From Calothrix sp. MO_192.B10 (GTDB taxonomy: Bacteria > Cyanobacteriota > Cyanobacteriia > Cyanobacteriales > Nostocaceae), in NCBI GenBank assembly GCA_030065055.1, contig JASJDS010000023.1, positions 1-34,937 on the forward strand: a DNA stretch of 34,937 bases, read 5' to 3'. The notes beneath the pieces were generated by a model. That model was not told the DNA's origin. It worked only from the letters and a program-made list of their open reading frames with translations, and did no database searches. The translations under genes and the position numbers were made by a program. Positions 8,608 to 15,969 of the stretch are shown piece by piece; positions within the stretch are counted from its first letter, which is position 1, and each line of letters starts with the position of its first letter.

Positions 8608-9222
8608 TTAAAAATCTAGATCGTCAATAAATTCTTCTACAACCAATTTTTTACTATCTTCAGATAAATTATAAAATACCTTCTTTAAAAGTTCGGGAGA
8701 TGCATTTTTCACAAACCAGTCATCGCTGGGATTTTCTTGAATGTCAAAGAAATATTTTAAACGTTCTTCTACAGCTTCCTTATCAGATTTATCTATTTGT
8801 CCAATCCTAGTTAACCAATCTCCTTTTGAATTTTTAAAGCAGTTAGCATCAACAGTGCAAATCTGATGAACCAAAGCAAAAGACTGGTTGTCAAGTCCAT
8901 TTCTAGCAGTTGCATTAATTGGGTAAGCTGTCGGTAAACCTTTATCTCTTTCTCGCGTACTGGAAGTTAAGGGAATTGCAGTAAAAGTATCTATATAGTT
9001 GACATCATCTTGAAATTGTTTGGATGTCCAAATAATATAAGGGTGTTGTCCACGAAACACCCTACTAGAATTAATTATTTGTGTGCAGGAAGTATTTTTA
9101 CAAGAAATTTCCCCCGGTTCATCTAAATTATAAATATGAATATGACCGAGTTTACACCGAAGAGATACACGGTAGGGATTTATGATGTATATCCAACCCT
9201 GTCTAGGTTTTTGTCCAGCCAC
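8608..9222 (-). CDS. PemK/MazF-like toxin with a Cys/His-rich insertion
   Basis: 204 residues. The fold pattern is read from RGQHPYIIWTSKQF, followed by YIDTFTAIPLTS and SFALVHQICTVDANCF, which correspond to the MazF core (…RPaiVls…, …viplTS…, …s.al.dQi.tvd…). Between the first strand (QGWIYIINPYRVSLRC) and the core lies an insertion with Cys23, His27, His29, Cys41 and Cys46 (CKLGHIHIY…ISCKNTSC) that could bind a metal. MazF/PemK toxins are mRNA-cleaving ribonucleases. About 60 C-terminal residues after the core are acidic and helical. It follows the Panacea-like gene by 9 bp on the same strand, the classic antitoxin-then-toxin order. The exact enzymatic status is not proven. Confidence 0.7.
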   Translation of the reverse strand: MAGQKPRQGWIYIINPYRVSLRCKLGHIHIYNLDEPGEISCKNTSCTQIINSSRVFRGQHPYIIWTSKQFQDDVNYIDTFTAIPLTSSTRERDKGLPTAYPINATARNGLDNQSFALVHQICTVDANCFKNSKGDWLTRIGQIDKSDKEAVEERLKYFFDIQENPSDDWFVKNASPELLKKVFYNLSEDSKKLVVEEFIDDLDF

Positions 9223-9231
9223 TTAATAATC

Positions 9232-9714
9232 CTAATCCAACTCACTGATTAATTTTTCTCTTTCGGCTTGTAGGTTAAGTCTAACTTTTTCTTCTGGTTT
9301 ATGTTTATCTTTAACCTCAAACATGGGAGCCGTATTATATACATAATTTAGCAGCTGAGTCATTTTACCTTGCCCAGAACCAGCCCATTCTCTTCTGATA
9401 TTATCAAGTACTAACTTCTGGCTAGTAGCTAGTGGCAAATCATCGATATTTTCTGCTTTTGTACCAAGTTTAACAAGTGTTGTACCGCCTTCAGTTTCAA
9501 TACTAATCTCTTTGCCATTCATTTTATCCAAAGCAGCATCGATATCCTCGTGCCAAGGACCAAAATTATAATAATACCAATCTAGTTCAGTAAGTTGATT
9601 TCCAGTCCATTTAACGGCATAAAGGTCAGCCAAATACAAAAATTTGATGAGTTGTGTTTTTGTGATATACCCTTTTGTCGCGTAGACAAAGTATTTTATG
9701 AGTACGTCCAACAT
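9232..9714 (-). CDS. Panacea/SocA (DUF4065)-domain antitoxin
   Basis: 160 residues. ITKTQLIKFLYLADLYA (residues 17-33), then LTELDWYYYNFGPWHEDI (41-58), is the hallmark of the Panacea/SocA-like domain (K-L-L-Y-L-A-D…, …Y-x-x-x-x-Y-G-P…). A basic/acidic helical C-terminus follows (…LNLQAEREKLISELD). Panacea proteins neutralise many unrelated toxins; SocA is an adaptor that delivers its toxin to ClpXP. Here the gene precedes a PemK/MazF-like toxin by 9 bp, so a Panacea-type toxin-antitoxin pair is the natural reading. The ATG at 9714 has only a weak GAGAG upstream. Confidence 0.78.
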   Translation of the reverse strand: MLDVLIKYFVYATKGYITKTQLIKFLYLADLYAVKWTGNQLTELDWYYYNFGPWHEDIDAALDKMNGKEISIETEGGTTLVKLGTKAENIDDLPLATSQKLVLDNIRREWAGSGQGKMTQLLNYVYNTAPMFEVKDKHKPEEKVRLNLQAEREKLISELD

Positions 9715-10007
9715 CGCTCTCTACTCTTTATACACATTCAGTATCGGTGAACATAAAAACAATGAACAAAATAAAAACTATTATGCCAAACAGTATTACT
9801 CACTTTTTCATAATTTTTAACAAAATACAGTACTAAAAATTTTTTGAATTATTGTCATTAGTTAATATGTACTAATATCTTAATACAAAACCAAGACAAT
9901 AATATGATAAAGTTGGAAAAACTTTACAGACTTCTTTGCGTCTATCCTGCACCGAAGCCAGAATATGTCGAATACGTGAGCTTTTATAGCCAAAAATTAG
10001 AATTAAA

Positions 10008-11018
10008 TTAGAATTGTAGACAAATCTTACCAAAATGTGCCCCACTCTCCATATATGCTAAAGCTTCCGGAGCTTGCTCAAAGGGAAATACACGGTCAAT
10101 AATTGGTTGCATTTGATGCAACGATATCGCCCGATTCATATCCTCAAACATTTCCCGACTACCAACGTAAATCCCTTGAATATGAATGCCCTTTTGCAGA
10201 ATTGTGACTGTACTAATATCTGCACTAAACCCACTCAGTACGCCAATTAAGCTAATATGACCACCATAACTCAACGCTCGCAGGGATTTATTTAAGGTAT
10301 TTGCACCACCAACCTCAATTACCCTATCCACCCCTTTTTTCTCTGTAATTTCCCATACTTTCTCATCCCAGTTGGGTATTTTTTTATAGTTAATTCCATC
10401 TGATGCACCCAGTTGGATTAATTTATCTAGCTTCTCATCGCTGCTGGAAGTAGCAATTACCCTTAGCCCCATCATCCTGGCAAATTGTAGAGCAAACAAA
10501 GAAACTCCACCAGTACCTAAAATTAATATGGTATCCCCTGGTTGTAACTTACCTACCGTTGTTAAAGCATTCCAGGCAGTGACAGCAGCACAGGGGAGAG
10601 TAGCAGCTGATTCATGGGACAGGTGTGCTGGTACTTTTACCACTCCATCTTCATCCAGGGTGACATATTCAGCCAACACCCCATCAATTGCACCGCCCAA
10701 TGCAGATTTAGGATGATTGGCCTGGAATCTCCCTGATACCCAGGATTGCATAAAAATACCCGCCACGCGATCGCCTATTTGAACTTTGGTTACTCCCTCT
10801 CCTACAGCTACCACTTCCCCCACCCCATCGGAAAAAGGGACAAAGGGAAATCTCTGTTTAGAGCCATATGCACCTTTGACGGCGAGCAAATCCCGATAAT
10901 TAAGGGAAGCTGCACCCATTTTCAGTAATACCTGTTTTATCCCTGGCTGGGGTTGGGGCTTATCTACTAGCATTAATGCATCTAAACCCCCTGGAGATTG
11001 AACTTGCCAAACTTTCAT
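10008..11018 (-). CDS. Zinc-independent MDR-family alcohol dehydrogenase/quinone oxidoreductase
   Basis: 336 residues from the ATG at 11018. The start is chosen because AAGGTG lies 7 nt upstream and the sequence MKVWQVQSPGG begins in the family's usual way; the longer frame to 11045 lacks a ribosome binding site. Features of the medium-chain dehydrogenase/reductase superfamily are visible: a GroES-like N-terminal half with NYRDLLAVKGAYG and SDGVGEVVAVGEGV, and a Rossmann NAD(P)-binding motif ILGTGGVSLFALQFA. The Cys/His zinc ligands of classical alcohol dehydrogenases and the four-Cys structural zinc loop are absent, so it is probably an NADPH-dependent zinc-less reductase of the quinone-oxidoreductase type. 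The substrate is unknown. It forms a single-gene unit. Confidence 0.88.
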   Translation of the reverse strand: MKVWQVQSPGGLDALMLVDKPQPQPGIKQVLLKMGAASLNYRDLLAVKGAYGSKQRFPFVPFSDGVGEVVAVGEGVTKVQIGDRVAGIFMQSWVSGRFQANHPKSALGGAIDGVLAEYVTLDEDGVVKVPAHLSHESAATLPCAAVTAWNALTTVGKLQPGDTILILGTGGVSLFALQFARMMGLRVIATSSSDEKLDKLIQLGASDGINYKKIPNWDEKVWEITEKKGVDRVIEVGGANTLNKSLRALSYGGHISLIGVLSGFSADISTVTILQKGIHIQGIYVGSREMFEDMNRAISLHQMQPIIDRVFPFEQAPEALAYMESGAHFGKICLQF

Positions 11019-11238
11019 GGTTATCACCTTGTTTGTATCCCACATCCAATTTTAAGGGCAGGATAACATTCTGTATGAGGCCGCGCTTTATTTCCCCAAA
11101 TCCCAAACTGAGCTTAAAGACAAGGTTAAAAATTTGGCAAAACATTACTCCTGGTTGAGCTATCAGCTTAATATGGCTTTAGTGCGATCGCAATTATGAG
11201 GGCACGTTATAGGTAATCTTCTGCCGGGAAGGGAGGAG

Positions 11239-11265
11239 GAGTTTTGCGCCTATCGTTCTACTTGA
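11239..11265 (+). repeat. 27-bp segment duplicated at 15984-16010
   Basis: GAGTTTTGCGCCTATCGTTC… here matches the segment at 15984-16010 with one mismatch in 27 bp. At the right-hand site the segment is part of a toxin-like reading frame; here it is isolated just upstream of the ATPase gene. It looks like a scar of recombination or partial deletion of a formerly duplicated region. Confidence 0.55.
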
Positions 11266-11326
11266 CAATACTTGACTTAAACTAAAATGTAATCAGCTTA
11301 TATTTATTTGATGCGGAGTAAATCTA

Positions 11327-12634
11327 GTGCTTACCCAGATCAAATTAAGAAACTTTAAGAGCTATAGATCTGGAACTTTGCATCTTGCATGGCTAACAGT
11401 ACTGATTGGAGCTAATGCTTCTGGAAAAAGCAATGTGATTGAAGGATTACGCCTAATAGCAAGAATTGCCAAGGGTGAAAGACTAGGTTTTATTAGCAGC
11501 CCCTATCAGCAAGATGAAAGTACCTTTAGAGGTGGGGTGGAGAGCCTTGGATATCGAGGTGCTAAATCCTTTGGTATTTCCTGCGTAACTACAGAAAAAG
11601 AATGGAAAGACTTTTCAATTGATTTTAGTCTTGAGGATGATGGTTCTCTTCATGTAGCTGAGGAAAAAATCACCAGTAGAACCTCAACAGTTCCTCTGTA
11701 TGAGATTACCAGTAAACCCCAAGGAGCTGGAAGTGATGTTTTTGTAACCTATAATAATTTTGCTCGAGGAGGTAAGAAGCCTAGTATCGTATGTAGCAGC
11801 CATATGGCAATTTTTACCCAGCTTTTGAGTGAGATTCGATTTCGTCCGGAGAATACAAAAAGTCGAAAAATTATCCCTAAAGTAGTTGAAAAATATGTTC
11901 GCTGGTTAAGCGGTATTGTGTTCCTTGAGCCTGAGCCTAGTTCAATGCGTTCTTATGGTCACAAGGCTGATAAAGTCCTCAAGGAGCATGGCGAAAACCT
12001 TTCAGGTGTACTCTACAATCTGTGCCTCGATCCAGCAACTAAAGCAACCGTATTGGAGTTTGTCCAAAGTCTTCCCGAACAAGATATCAAAGATATTAGT
12101 TTTATTGAAACCCCCCGTGATGAAGTTATGCTACAGCTAACTGAAACCTTTGGGGGTACTTCAACCACCTATGACGCTTCCATACTCTCAGATGGTACTC
12201 TGCGGGTACTTTCCATTGCTGCCGCCATGCTTTCTGCTCCGGAACAAAGTCTAGTTGTGATTGAGGAAATTGATAATGGTGTACATCCAAGCAGAGCAGA
12301 GGAATTGTTAGAACGCATTTCCCGGATTGCCAAACAACGCAATTTACGGGTTTTAATCAGTAGTCATAATCCTGCACTCCTTGATGCTTTACCTGATGAT
12401 GCTGTTCCTAACACTGTATTTTGTTACCGCAGTCCTCAGGATGGATCGAGCCAACTAGTTCGATTACAAGATATTCCCGATTATCCCGAACTTATTGCCC
12501 AAGGTTCTGTAGGAAACCTAATGACCCGTGGGCTTTTGGAACGTTTTGTTAAACAGCATCCCGGAACTGAACAAAAGAAACAAAAAGCGATGGCGTGGCT
12601 GGCTTCTCTCAGTGCAGGGGGAGAATCTGAGTAA
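11327..12634 (+). CDS. AAA/ABC-type ATPase (RecF/OLD-like, AAA_21)
   Basis: 435 residues, GTG start at 11327 with GGAG about 10 nt upstream (GCGGAGTAAATCTAGTG). Walker A is GANASGKS at residues 28-35, directly after an N-terminal LRNFKSYRSG element typical of RecF/SMC/OLD-like ATPases. The C-terminal half has an ABC-signature-like LSDGTLRVLSIAAAML, a Walker B LVVIEEIDNGVHP with catalytic Glu, and an H-loop ISSHNPALLDALP. There is no TOPRIM domain in the same chain. The ATG of the PIN-like gene overlaps the stop region (TAATG), so the pair is translationally coupled. ATPases of this class paired with a nuclease are a recurring design of anti-phage modules (for example RloA/RloB or AAA15/TOPRIM in PARIS); the function here is inferred. 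Confidence 0.85.
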   Translation: MLTQIKLRNFKSYRSGTLHLAWLTVLIGANASGKSNVIEGLRLIARIAKGERLGFISSPYQQDESTFRGGVESLGYRGAKSFGISCVTTEKEWKDFSIDFSLEDDGSLHVAEEKITSRTSTVPLYEITSKPQGAGSDVFVTYNNFARGGKKPSIVCSSHMAIFTQLLSEIRFRPENTKSRKIIPKVVEKYVRWLSGIVFLEPEPSSMRSYGHKADKVLKEHGENLSGVLYNLCLDPATKATVLEFVQSLPEQDIKDISFIETPRDEVMLQLTETFGGTSTTYDASILSDGTLRVLSIAAAMLSAPEQSLVVIEEIDNGVHPSRAEELLERISRIAKQRNLRVLISSHNPALLDALPDDAVPNTVFCYRSPQDGSSQLVRLQDIPDYPELIAQGSVGNLMTRGLLERFVKQHPGTEQKKQKAMAWLASLSAGGESE

Positions 12635-13035
12635 TGGGTGCAGTTGCAATTGTTGATACTTCCATACTCTGCAATGTTTTGAATATTCCTAATAGGAACG
12701 GGGAACGTTCCCAAGTAATGCAAGAATTGAAACAATTTCTCGAGGAAGACACAACTCTTCTTTTACCGATGGCTGCGGTGTACGAGACGGGTAATCATAT
12801 AGCACAGCTTAATGATGGAGGAAACCGACGCAGATTTGCTGAACTTTTTGTTAAAGAAGTTAAAAAAGCGATCGCAGGAGAATCACCTTGGCAAGTTATG
12901 GAAGTTCCAACTATAGAAGAAATTGGAGAGTGGTTAAGCGGATTTCCTGATTCAGCAATGCGCGGCGCAGGTATGGGAGACCTTTCCATCCTAAGCTGTT
13001 GTGCATCTAAGTTGTATATTATTCTATTTCGATAG
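12634..13035 (+). pseudogene. PIN-like nuclease partner of the ATPase, 3' end lost
   Basis: The frame starts AIVDTSILCNV (PIN-type Asp near residue 8), continues with VYETGNHIAQL (acidic residue in the second motif), and reaches GAGMGDLSI, the usual third-Asp motif of PIN-like domains, at residues 113-119. After base 12990 homology to its relative stops, and 14 unrelated residues from a repeat element follow to a stop at 13035. An intact 3' end, 32 codons ending …TDLQGYDYHP, is found at 15674-15772. The original protein would be about 151 residues. The catalytic acids survive in the truncated product, so residual function cannot be excluded. It is translationally coupled to the upstream ATPase. 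Confidence 0.7.
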
Positions 13036-13119
13036 ATCAACCTCAAACTTTCTTCACTTTTGACTTTTGACTTTTGACTTTTGACTTGCTGTTGTGCATT
13101 TTGAATGCACGACAGCTTA
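12992..13119. repeat. 128-bp element with TAAGCTGTTGTGCAT inverted ends
   Basis: TAAGCTGTTGTGCAT (12992-13006) recurs inverted as ATGCACGACAGCTTA (13105-13119), with one mismatch. A second direct copy of GCTGTTGTGCAT at 13088-13099 faces the right end, forming a hairpin. The interior carries a TTTTGAC STRR (about 13060-13086). Its left edge falls exactly at the breakpoint of the PIN-like gene (12990/12991), and the ATG of the next open frame lies in its right end. This suggests a miniature mobile element that broke the gene. Confidence 0.65.
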
Positions 13120-13509
13120 ATTGGCGCACTATGGTTGGGAGTGTATAATTATCTATTCTTAAGGGCTGCTAAAGCGATCGCGGGGAGAGTTGTTGCCATA
13201 GATACTACATCCTCTGAAGATTCGGGAAGCCGGCATATGCCCATAATCGAATATACCAATCCTCAAGGTCAAACCAGTAAATTTACAGCGTCTGTATCTG
13301 CATTGAATAGCAAAATAGGCGATAAATTGTGGGTTGCATACCGGGAAGAGACGCAAACAGGAAAACTCCTCTCTTTGGGGGAGATTTTTCTTCCTTTTAC
13401 AATTTTTTGCTTATTTGGTATTGTCCTCATGATTATTCTAGTTCCGTTGCCGAAAAGTAGTGAATTCACCTATCAAGTTCTAAAGATGTTGAAGATTCTG
13501 GGAAAATAA
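13105..13509 (+). CDS. DUF3592-like membrane protein, probably 5'-truncated
   Basis: 134 residues. Two hydrophobic segments flank a small extramembrane domain: residues ~5-25 (LIGALWLGVYNYLFL) and ~93-113 (FLPFTIFCLFGIVLMIILVPL). Between them GRVVAIDTTS…PIIEYTNPQGQTSKF…KIGDKLWVAYREET fits DUF3592, where an exported beta-domain sits between two helices. The only nearby ATG is the first codon of the repeat end at 13105-13119, and the first helix is shorter than usual, so the natural start was probably lost upstream when the element inserted. The function of the family is unknown. Whether the gene is still expressed cannot be judged. Confidence 0.55.
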   Translation: MHDSLIGALWLGVYNYLFLRAAKAIAGRVVAIDTTSSEDSGSRHMPIIEYTNPQGQTSKFTASVSALNSKIGDKLWVAYREETQTGKLLSLGEIFLPFTIFCLFGIVLMIILVPLPKSSEFTYQVLKMLKILGK

Positions 13510-13890
13510 TACCAATTCAGCATTAGACCGCCCTTTATTTCTCTCACTTCATTAATCTTATAGAAAATAAAAGTTTTATTGCTATTGCTTCATGGTTTTG
13601 CCTGCTTTAATTTCAGTATTGCTAAACTATTTGCTATAGACCTGATTAGAAGTTTGGTCTAACCCTATGCTGCAAGGGACGCTCATAACATTCTGATTTG
13701 ATGTTACAAGGTATAAAAATCTGAAGTGCAGCTATGGAAAAAAGCTTACCATGCAAATCTAAAGCAGAATGATATCAGTTTATAGTTTGTTTGAATTGTA
13801 GGCTATCTTTCGCGCCCCTAGGCACCCTTGTTAGGCCAACCATCTGTGCCATTACAAAAATCCTAAACCTAGAAACAAAGGTGCTACACG
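13510..13890. other. 380-bp intergenic region upstream of the metalloprotease
   Basis: No gene or recognisable repeat. Composition is AT-rich at first and becomes GC-richer near 13800. AAAGGTG at 13879-13885 is a good ribosome binding site for the ATG at 13891. I see no convincing -35/-10 pair. Confidence 0.5.
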
Positions 13891-14685
13891 ATGACACAAA
13901 CCACTACCATGAAGCAGCCGAGTACTGATTCGGCACGAACTAATCCTTTTGAATTGCGGGATCCGGCAGATGCGTTCCGCGAAGTGGAATCCCAAATACA
14001 CCTCTACGGACACGGTGCTATTTGCGACACCGATAGTCGGGGATACGCCACACCGGGAAATCGCACTCCACTCGAGATAGTCCTCGATGCATCGGAAGGG
14101 TTTATTCGGCTGTGGGCAAAAGACATGACATTGCGATGGCGATTTCAAGAACGTTCCATGAGTATCTTCGAGGAGCGGGAGGTCGCCAAAACCGCGATTA
14201 AGGAACTGTTGGGCGAAGCCCTCTTAGCCTGGGGTGAGGCGGCTCCCGTCAAATTTGCCCAGCAAGACGATTTATGGGACTTCGAGATCGTGATGAGAGA
14301 GACAGATCGATGTCGCATTAACGGATGCGTCTTGGCGAGCGCTTTTTTTCCTGACCCTGGCCGACACGAATTGGTGATTTATCCCCGGATGTTGACCCAG
14401 AGCCGGAAAGAGCAGGTGGATACATTGATCCATGAAATCGGTCACATCTTCGGACTTCGGCACTTTTTCGCCAATATCAGAGAGAGAGAGTGGCCTAGTG
14501 AAGTGTTCGGATCGCACAACGCATTTAGCATCATGAATTATGGTCACCAAAGTGAGTTAACTGATGATGACAAGGACGACCTGAAACGATTGTATCAGAT
14601 GGTGTGGAGTGGTGAGTTAAGGGAGATTAATGGAACTCCGATTAAATTGATGGAACCGTTCCACGCCACTGTAGACACTCGATAG
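13891..14685 (+). CDS. Matrixin-like zinc metalloprotease (metzincin)
   Basis: 264 residues. HEIGHIFGLRH at residues 181-191 is the metzincin zinc site HExxHxxGxxH (His181, Glu182, His185, His191), and SIMNYG at 213-218 is the Met-turn. LRWRFQERSM (81-90) and the following helix with a substrate-edge-like strand fit the N-terminal half of a matrixin catalytic domain. There is no signal peptide or propeptide cysteine switch, so either it acts in the cytoplasm or it leaves the cell by a non-Sec route. A ribosome binding site AAGGTG lies 5-6 nt upstream. The GC content is visibly higher than in the neighbours, suggesting horizontal transfer. The gene stands alone between decayed DNA. Target unknown. 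Confidence 0.82.
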   Translation: MTQTTTMKQPSTDSARTNPFELRDPADAFREVESQIHLYGHGAICDTDSRGYATPGNRTPLEIVLDASEGFIRLWAKDMTLRWRFQERSMSIFEEREVAKTAIKELLGEALLAWGEAAPVKFAQQDDLWDFEIVMRETDRCRINGCVLASAFFPDPGRHELVIYPRMLTQSRKEQVDTLIHEIGHIFGLRHFFANIREREWPSEVFGSHNAFSIMNYGHQSELTDDDKDDLKRLYQMVWSGELREINGTPIKLMEPFHATVDTR

Positions 14686-14832
14686 AATTTGGTTCCTGTC
14701 GATCAGCTCCAAAGCAGTTGACAATCTCGTTCTACAATTGCTTCTAAGATACAAGCTTGGGTTGAGGGATGAAACCCAGCCTATAGTTTTTCGGTAATTT
14801 AATAGCGGGAAGGGAGTAGTGCTGCACAGGAC

Positions 14833-15103
14833 GCTGAGTATACTTTTGCACAAGTTCGCAGGGTTATTAAGTTGTTGTAACCCTTACTAAATGAATTTAT
14901 TAATGAGGTGACACAGGCATATCATTCACTTGATTTATATGCAAAAGCTTGGGATGAGCTTGACTTAGTTAGATGCAATTATTCATGAATGGCATGAAAG
15001 TGCTTTGTTTATATCTAACCCAGAACTGGAAGCCGCTTTTAATCAAAGTTCAGATGAGGAAATAGCATTGTCTTCACCTCAAATTGAAAACGTTGCTGTT
15101 TGA
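14833..15103 (+). pseudogene. Decayed small gene of unknown family
   Basis: The frame beginning EYTFAQVRRVIKLL meets a TAA at 14878, continues as PLLNEFINEVTQAYHSLDLY and AKAWDELDLV, then shifts by +1 near 14968. It resumes from 14972 as DAIIHEWHESALFISNPE and LEAAFNQSSDEEIAL, to a TGA at 15101-15103. The pieces join into one coherent peptide of about 90 residues once one stop and a few missing bases are repaired, so this is a pseudogene and not chance. The family is not recognised; the size and acidic helical character would fit a small antitoxin-like protein, which is only a guess. No start codon is evident. Confidence 0.55.
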
Positions 15104-15148
15104 TATGTCAGAAAATACCCGAGATAGGGACTGTTTTCAAACTATGGT

Positions 15149-15404
15149 GTAGGTTGGGTAGAACGAAGTGTAGACGCGACAGCGGTAAGCCACTGCGGTG
15201 GACGGGTTCCCCGGCATAAAGGAGGCAGTGCGGTGGACGGGTTCCCCGGCATAAAGCAACTGCCGTCAAGTGGCGCAACCCGAAGGGCTTCTCGTGCCTC
15301 GCTCCGCGAGGAGCTGCGCTAACGCCGTCAGGCGTTCCCGAAGGGTAGAGTAACCCAACAAGTCGAATGAAGAATGTTGGGTTTCGTCCCTCAACCCAAC
15401 CTAC
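15149..15404. repeat. 256-bp repeat with GTAGGTTGGGT inverted ends
   Basis: GTAGGTTGGGT (15149-15159) is repeated inverted as ACCCAACCTAC (15394-15404). Inside is a tandem pair of a 28-bp unit starting TGCGGTGGACGGGTTCCCCG (15194-15221 and 15229-15256), followed by GC-rich short palindromes (CTCGCTCCGCGAG, CGCCGTCAGGCG). The ends match a type of dispersed repeat common in Nostocales. No coding sequence. Confidence 0.7.
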
Positions 15405-15432
15405 AATTTAAAGCAACTGGCATATTTTTTCT

Positions 15433-15496
15433 GTAGGGTGCGTGACGCTGCGAGAATATTTGAACGTAGTAATCAGGCTTGTAACCTCACGCACCG
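15433..15496. repeat. Short palindromic repeat, GGTGCGTGA ends
   Basis: GGTGCGTGA near 15437-15445 pairs with TCACGCACC at 15488-15496. It resembles the dispersed GTAGGGTGCGT…ACGCACC elements of cyanobacteria. Non-coding. Confidence 0.6.
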
Positions 15497-15513
15497 ACCA
15501 CCGATTGTGACAA

Positions 15514-15527
15514 TTGCGTAAGTCCTG
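15514..15527 (+). repeat. Direct repeat TTGCGTAAGTCCTG, copy 1
   Basis: An identical 14-mer lies at 15956-15969. In both places a truncated gene begins immediately afterwards: the PIN-like 3' fragment here, a toxin-like fragment there. That coincidence suggests the 14-mer is one end of a mobile element or a recombination junction. Confidence 0.5.
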
Positions 15528-15529
15528 TC

Positions 15530-15772
15530 TTTGTTAAAGAAGTTAAAAAAGCGATCGCAGGAGAATCACCTTGGCAAGTCATGGAAGTTCCAAGTATAGA
15601 AGAAATTGGAGAGTGGTTAAGCAGATTTCCTGATTCAGCAATGCGCGGTGCAGGTATGGGAGACCTTTCCATCATTAAAGAATGGGAAAAATTCACAAAG
15701 AGAGTACCCAATCGTCGTATTTTTATATGGTCTTTGAATACTGACCTCCAAGGATATGATTATCACCCTTGA
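15530..15772 (+). pseudogene. PIN-like gene, 3' fragment (missing end of the 12634 gene)
   Basis: Bases 15530-15673 match 12847-12990 at 140 of 144 positions without gaps. From 15674 the frame runs on as IKEWEKFTKRV…IFIWSLNTDLQ to a TGA at 15770-15772, giving the natural C-terminus that the left copy lacks. No start codon is available for the complete protein; an internal ATG at 15581 would give only 63 residues. It is therefore the remains of a second copy of the PIN-like gene, or the displaced end of the same gene with a short duplication. The four differences include Thr-to-Ser and Gly-to-Arg changes, so the copies have diverged a little since duplication. Confidence 0.75.
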
Positions 15773-15836
15773 ATAGCTTGTGCTGATTTGACAAGCTTTG
15801 ATTTCGGGAATACCAAAAAATAAATCATCCCACATT

Positions 15837-15863
15837 GTAGGGGCGGGGTTACCCCGCCCCTAC
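15837..15863. repeat. Palindromic repeat GTAGGGGCGGGGT/ACCCCGCCCCTAC
   Basis: A 13-bp perfect inverted repeat with a single central base, GC-rich. This is a typical dispersed palindrome of filamentous cyanobacteria and lies between two gene fragments. There is no T-run on either side. Confidence 0.65.
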
Positions 15864-15955
15864 GAATGATATAATCAGCAACCAACGAATTATGGAAAAT
15901 TGGGTAAATACAAATATAAATCATTGAGCGAGTTTTAGCGATCACCCTGTGCTAG

Positions 15956-15969
15956 TTGCGTAAGTCCTG
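15956..15969 (+). repeat. Direct repeat TTGCGTAAGTCCTG, copy 2
   Basis: Identical to 15514-15527. The toxin-like fragment begins directly after it. Confidence 0.5.

Noticed and set aside
8577-8622. GATCTAGA/TCTAGATC inverted repeat as a bidirectional terminator between the HEPN and toxin genes
   Set aside because: Only 8 bp of stem with a 30-nt loop and one arm inside the toxin coding sequence; too weak to call.
6204-10007. tRNA-Thr 3'-end duplication as island attachment site
   Set aside because: I looked for a second copy of the tRNA 3' end (…CTGCCGGCT) at the right edge of the island and found none.
12795-13046. Open frames antisense to the PIN-like gene
   Set aside because: They shadow the sense frame, whose motifs and duplicated copy support the plus strand.
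15194-15256. Two 28-bp repeats with 7-bp gap as a mini CRISPR
   Set aside because: Only two copies, the gap is far too short for a spacer, and they lie inside a larger inverted-end repeat.
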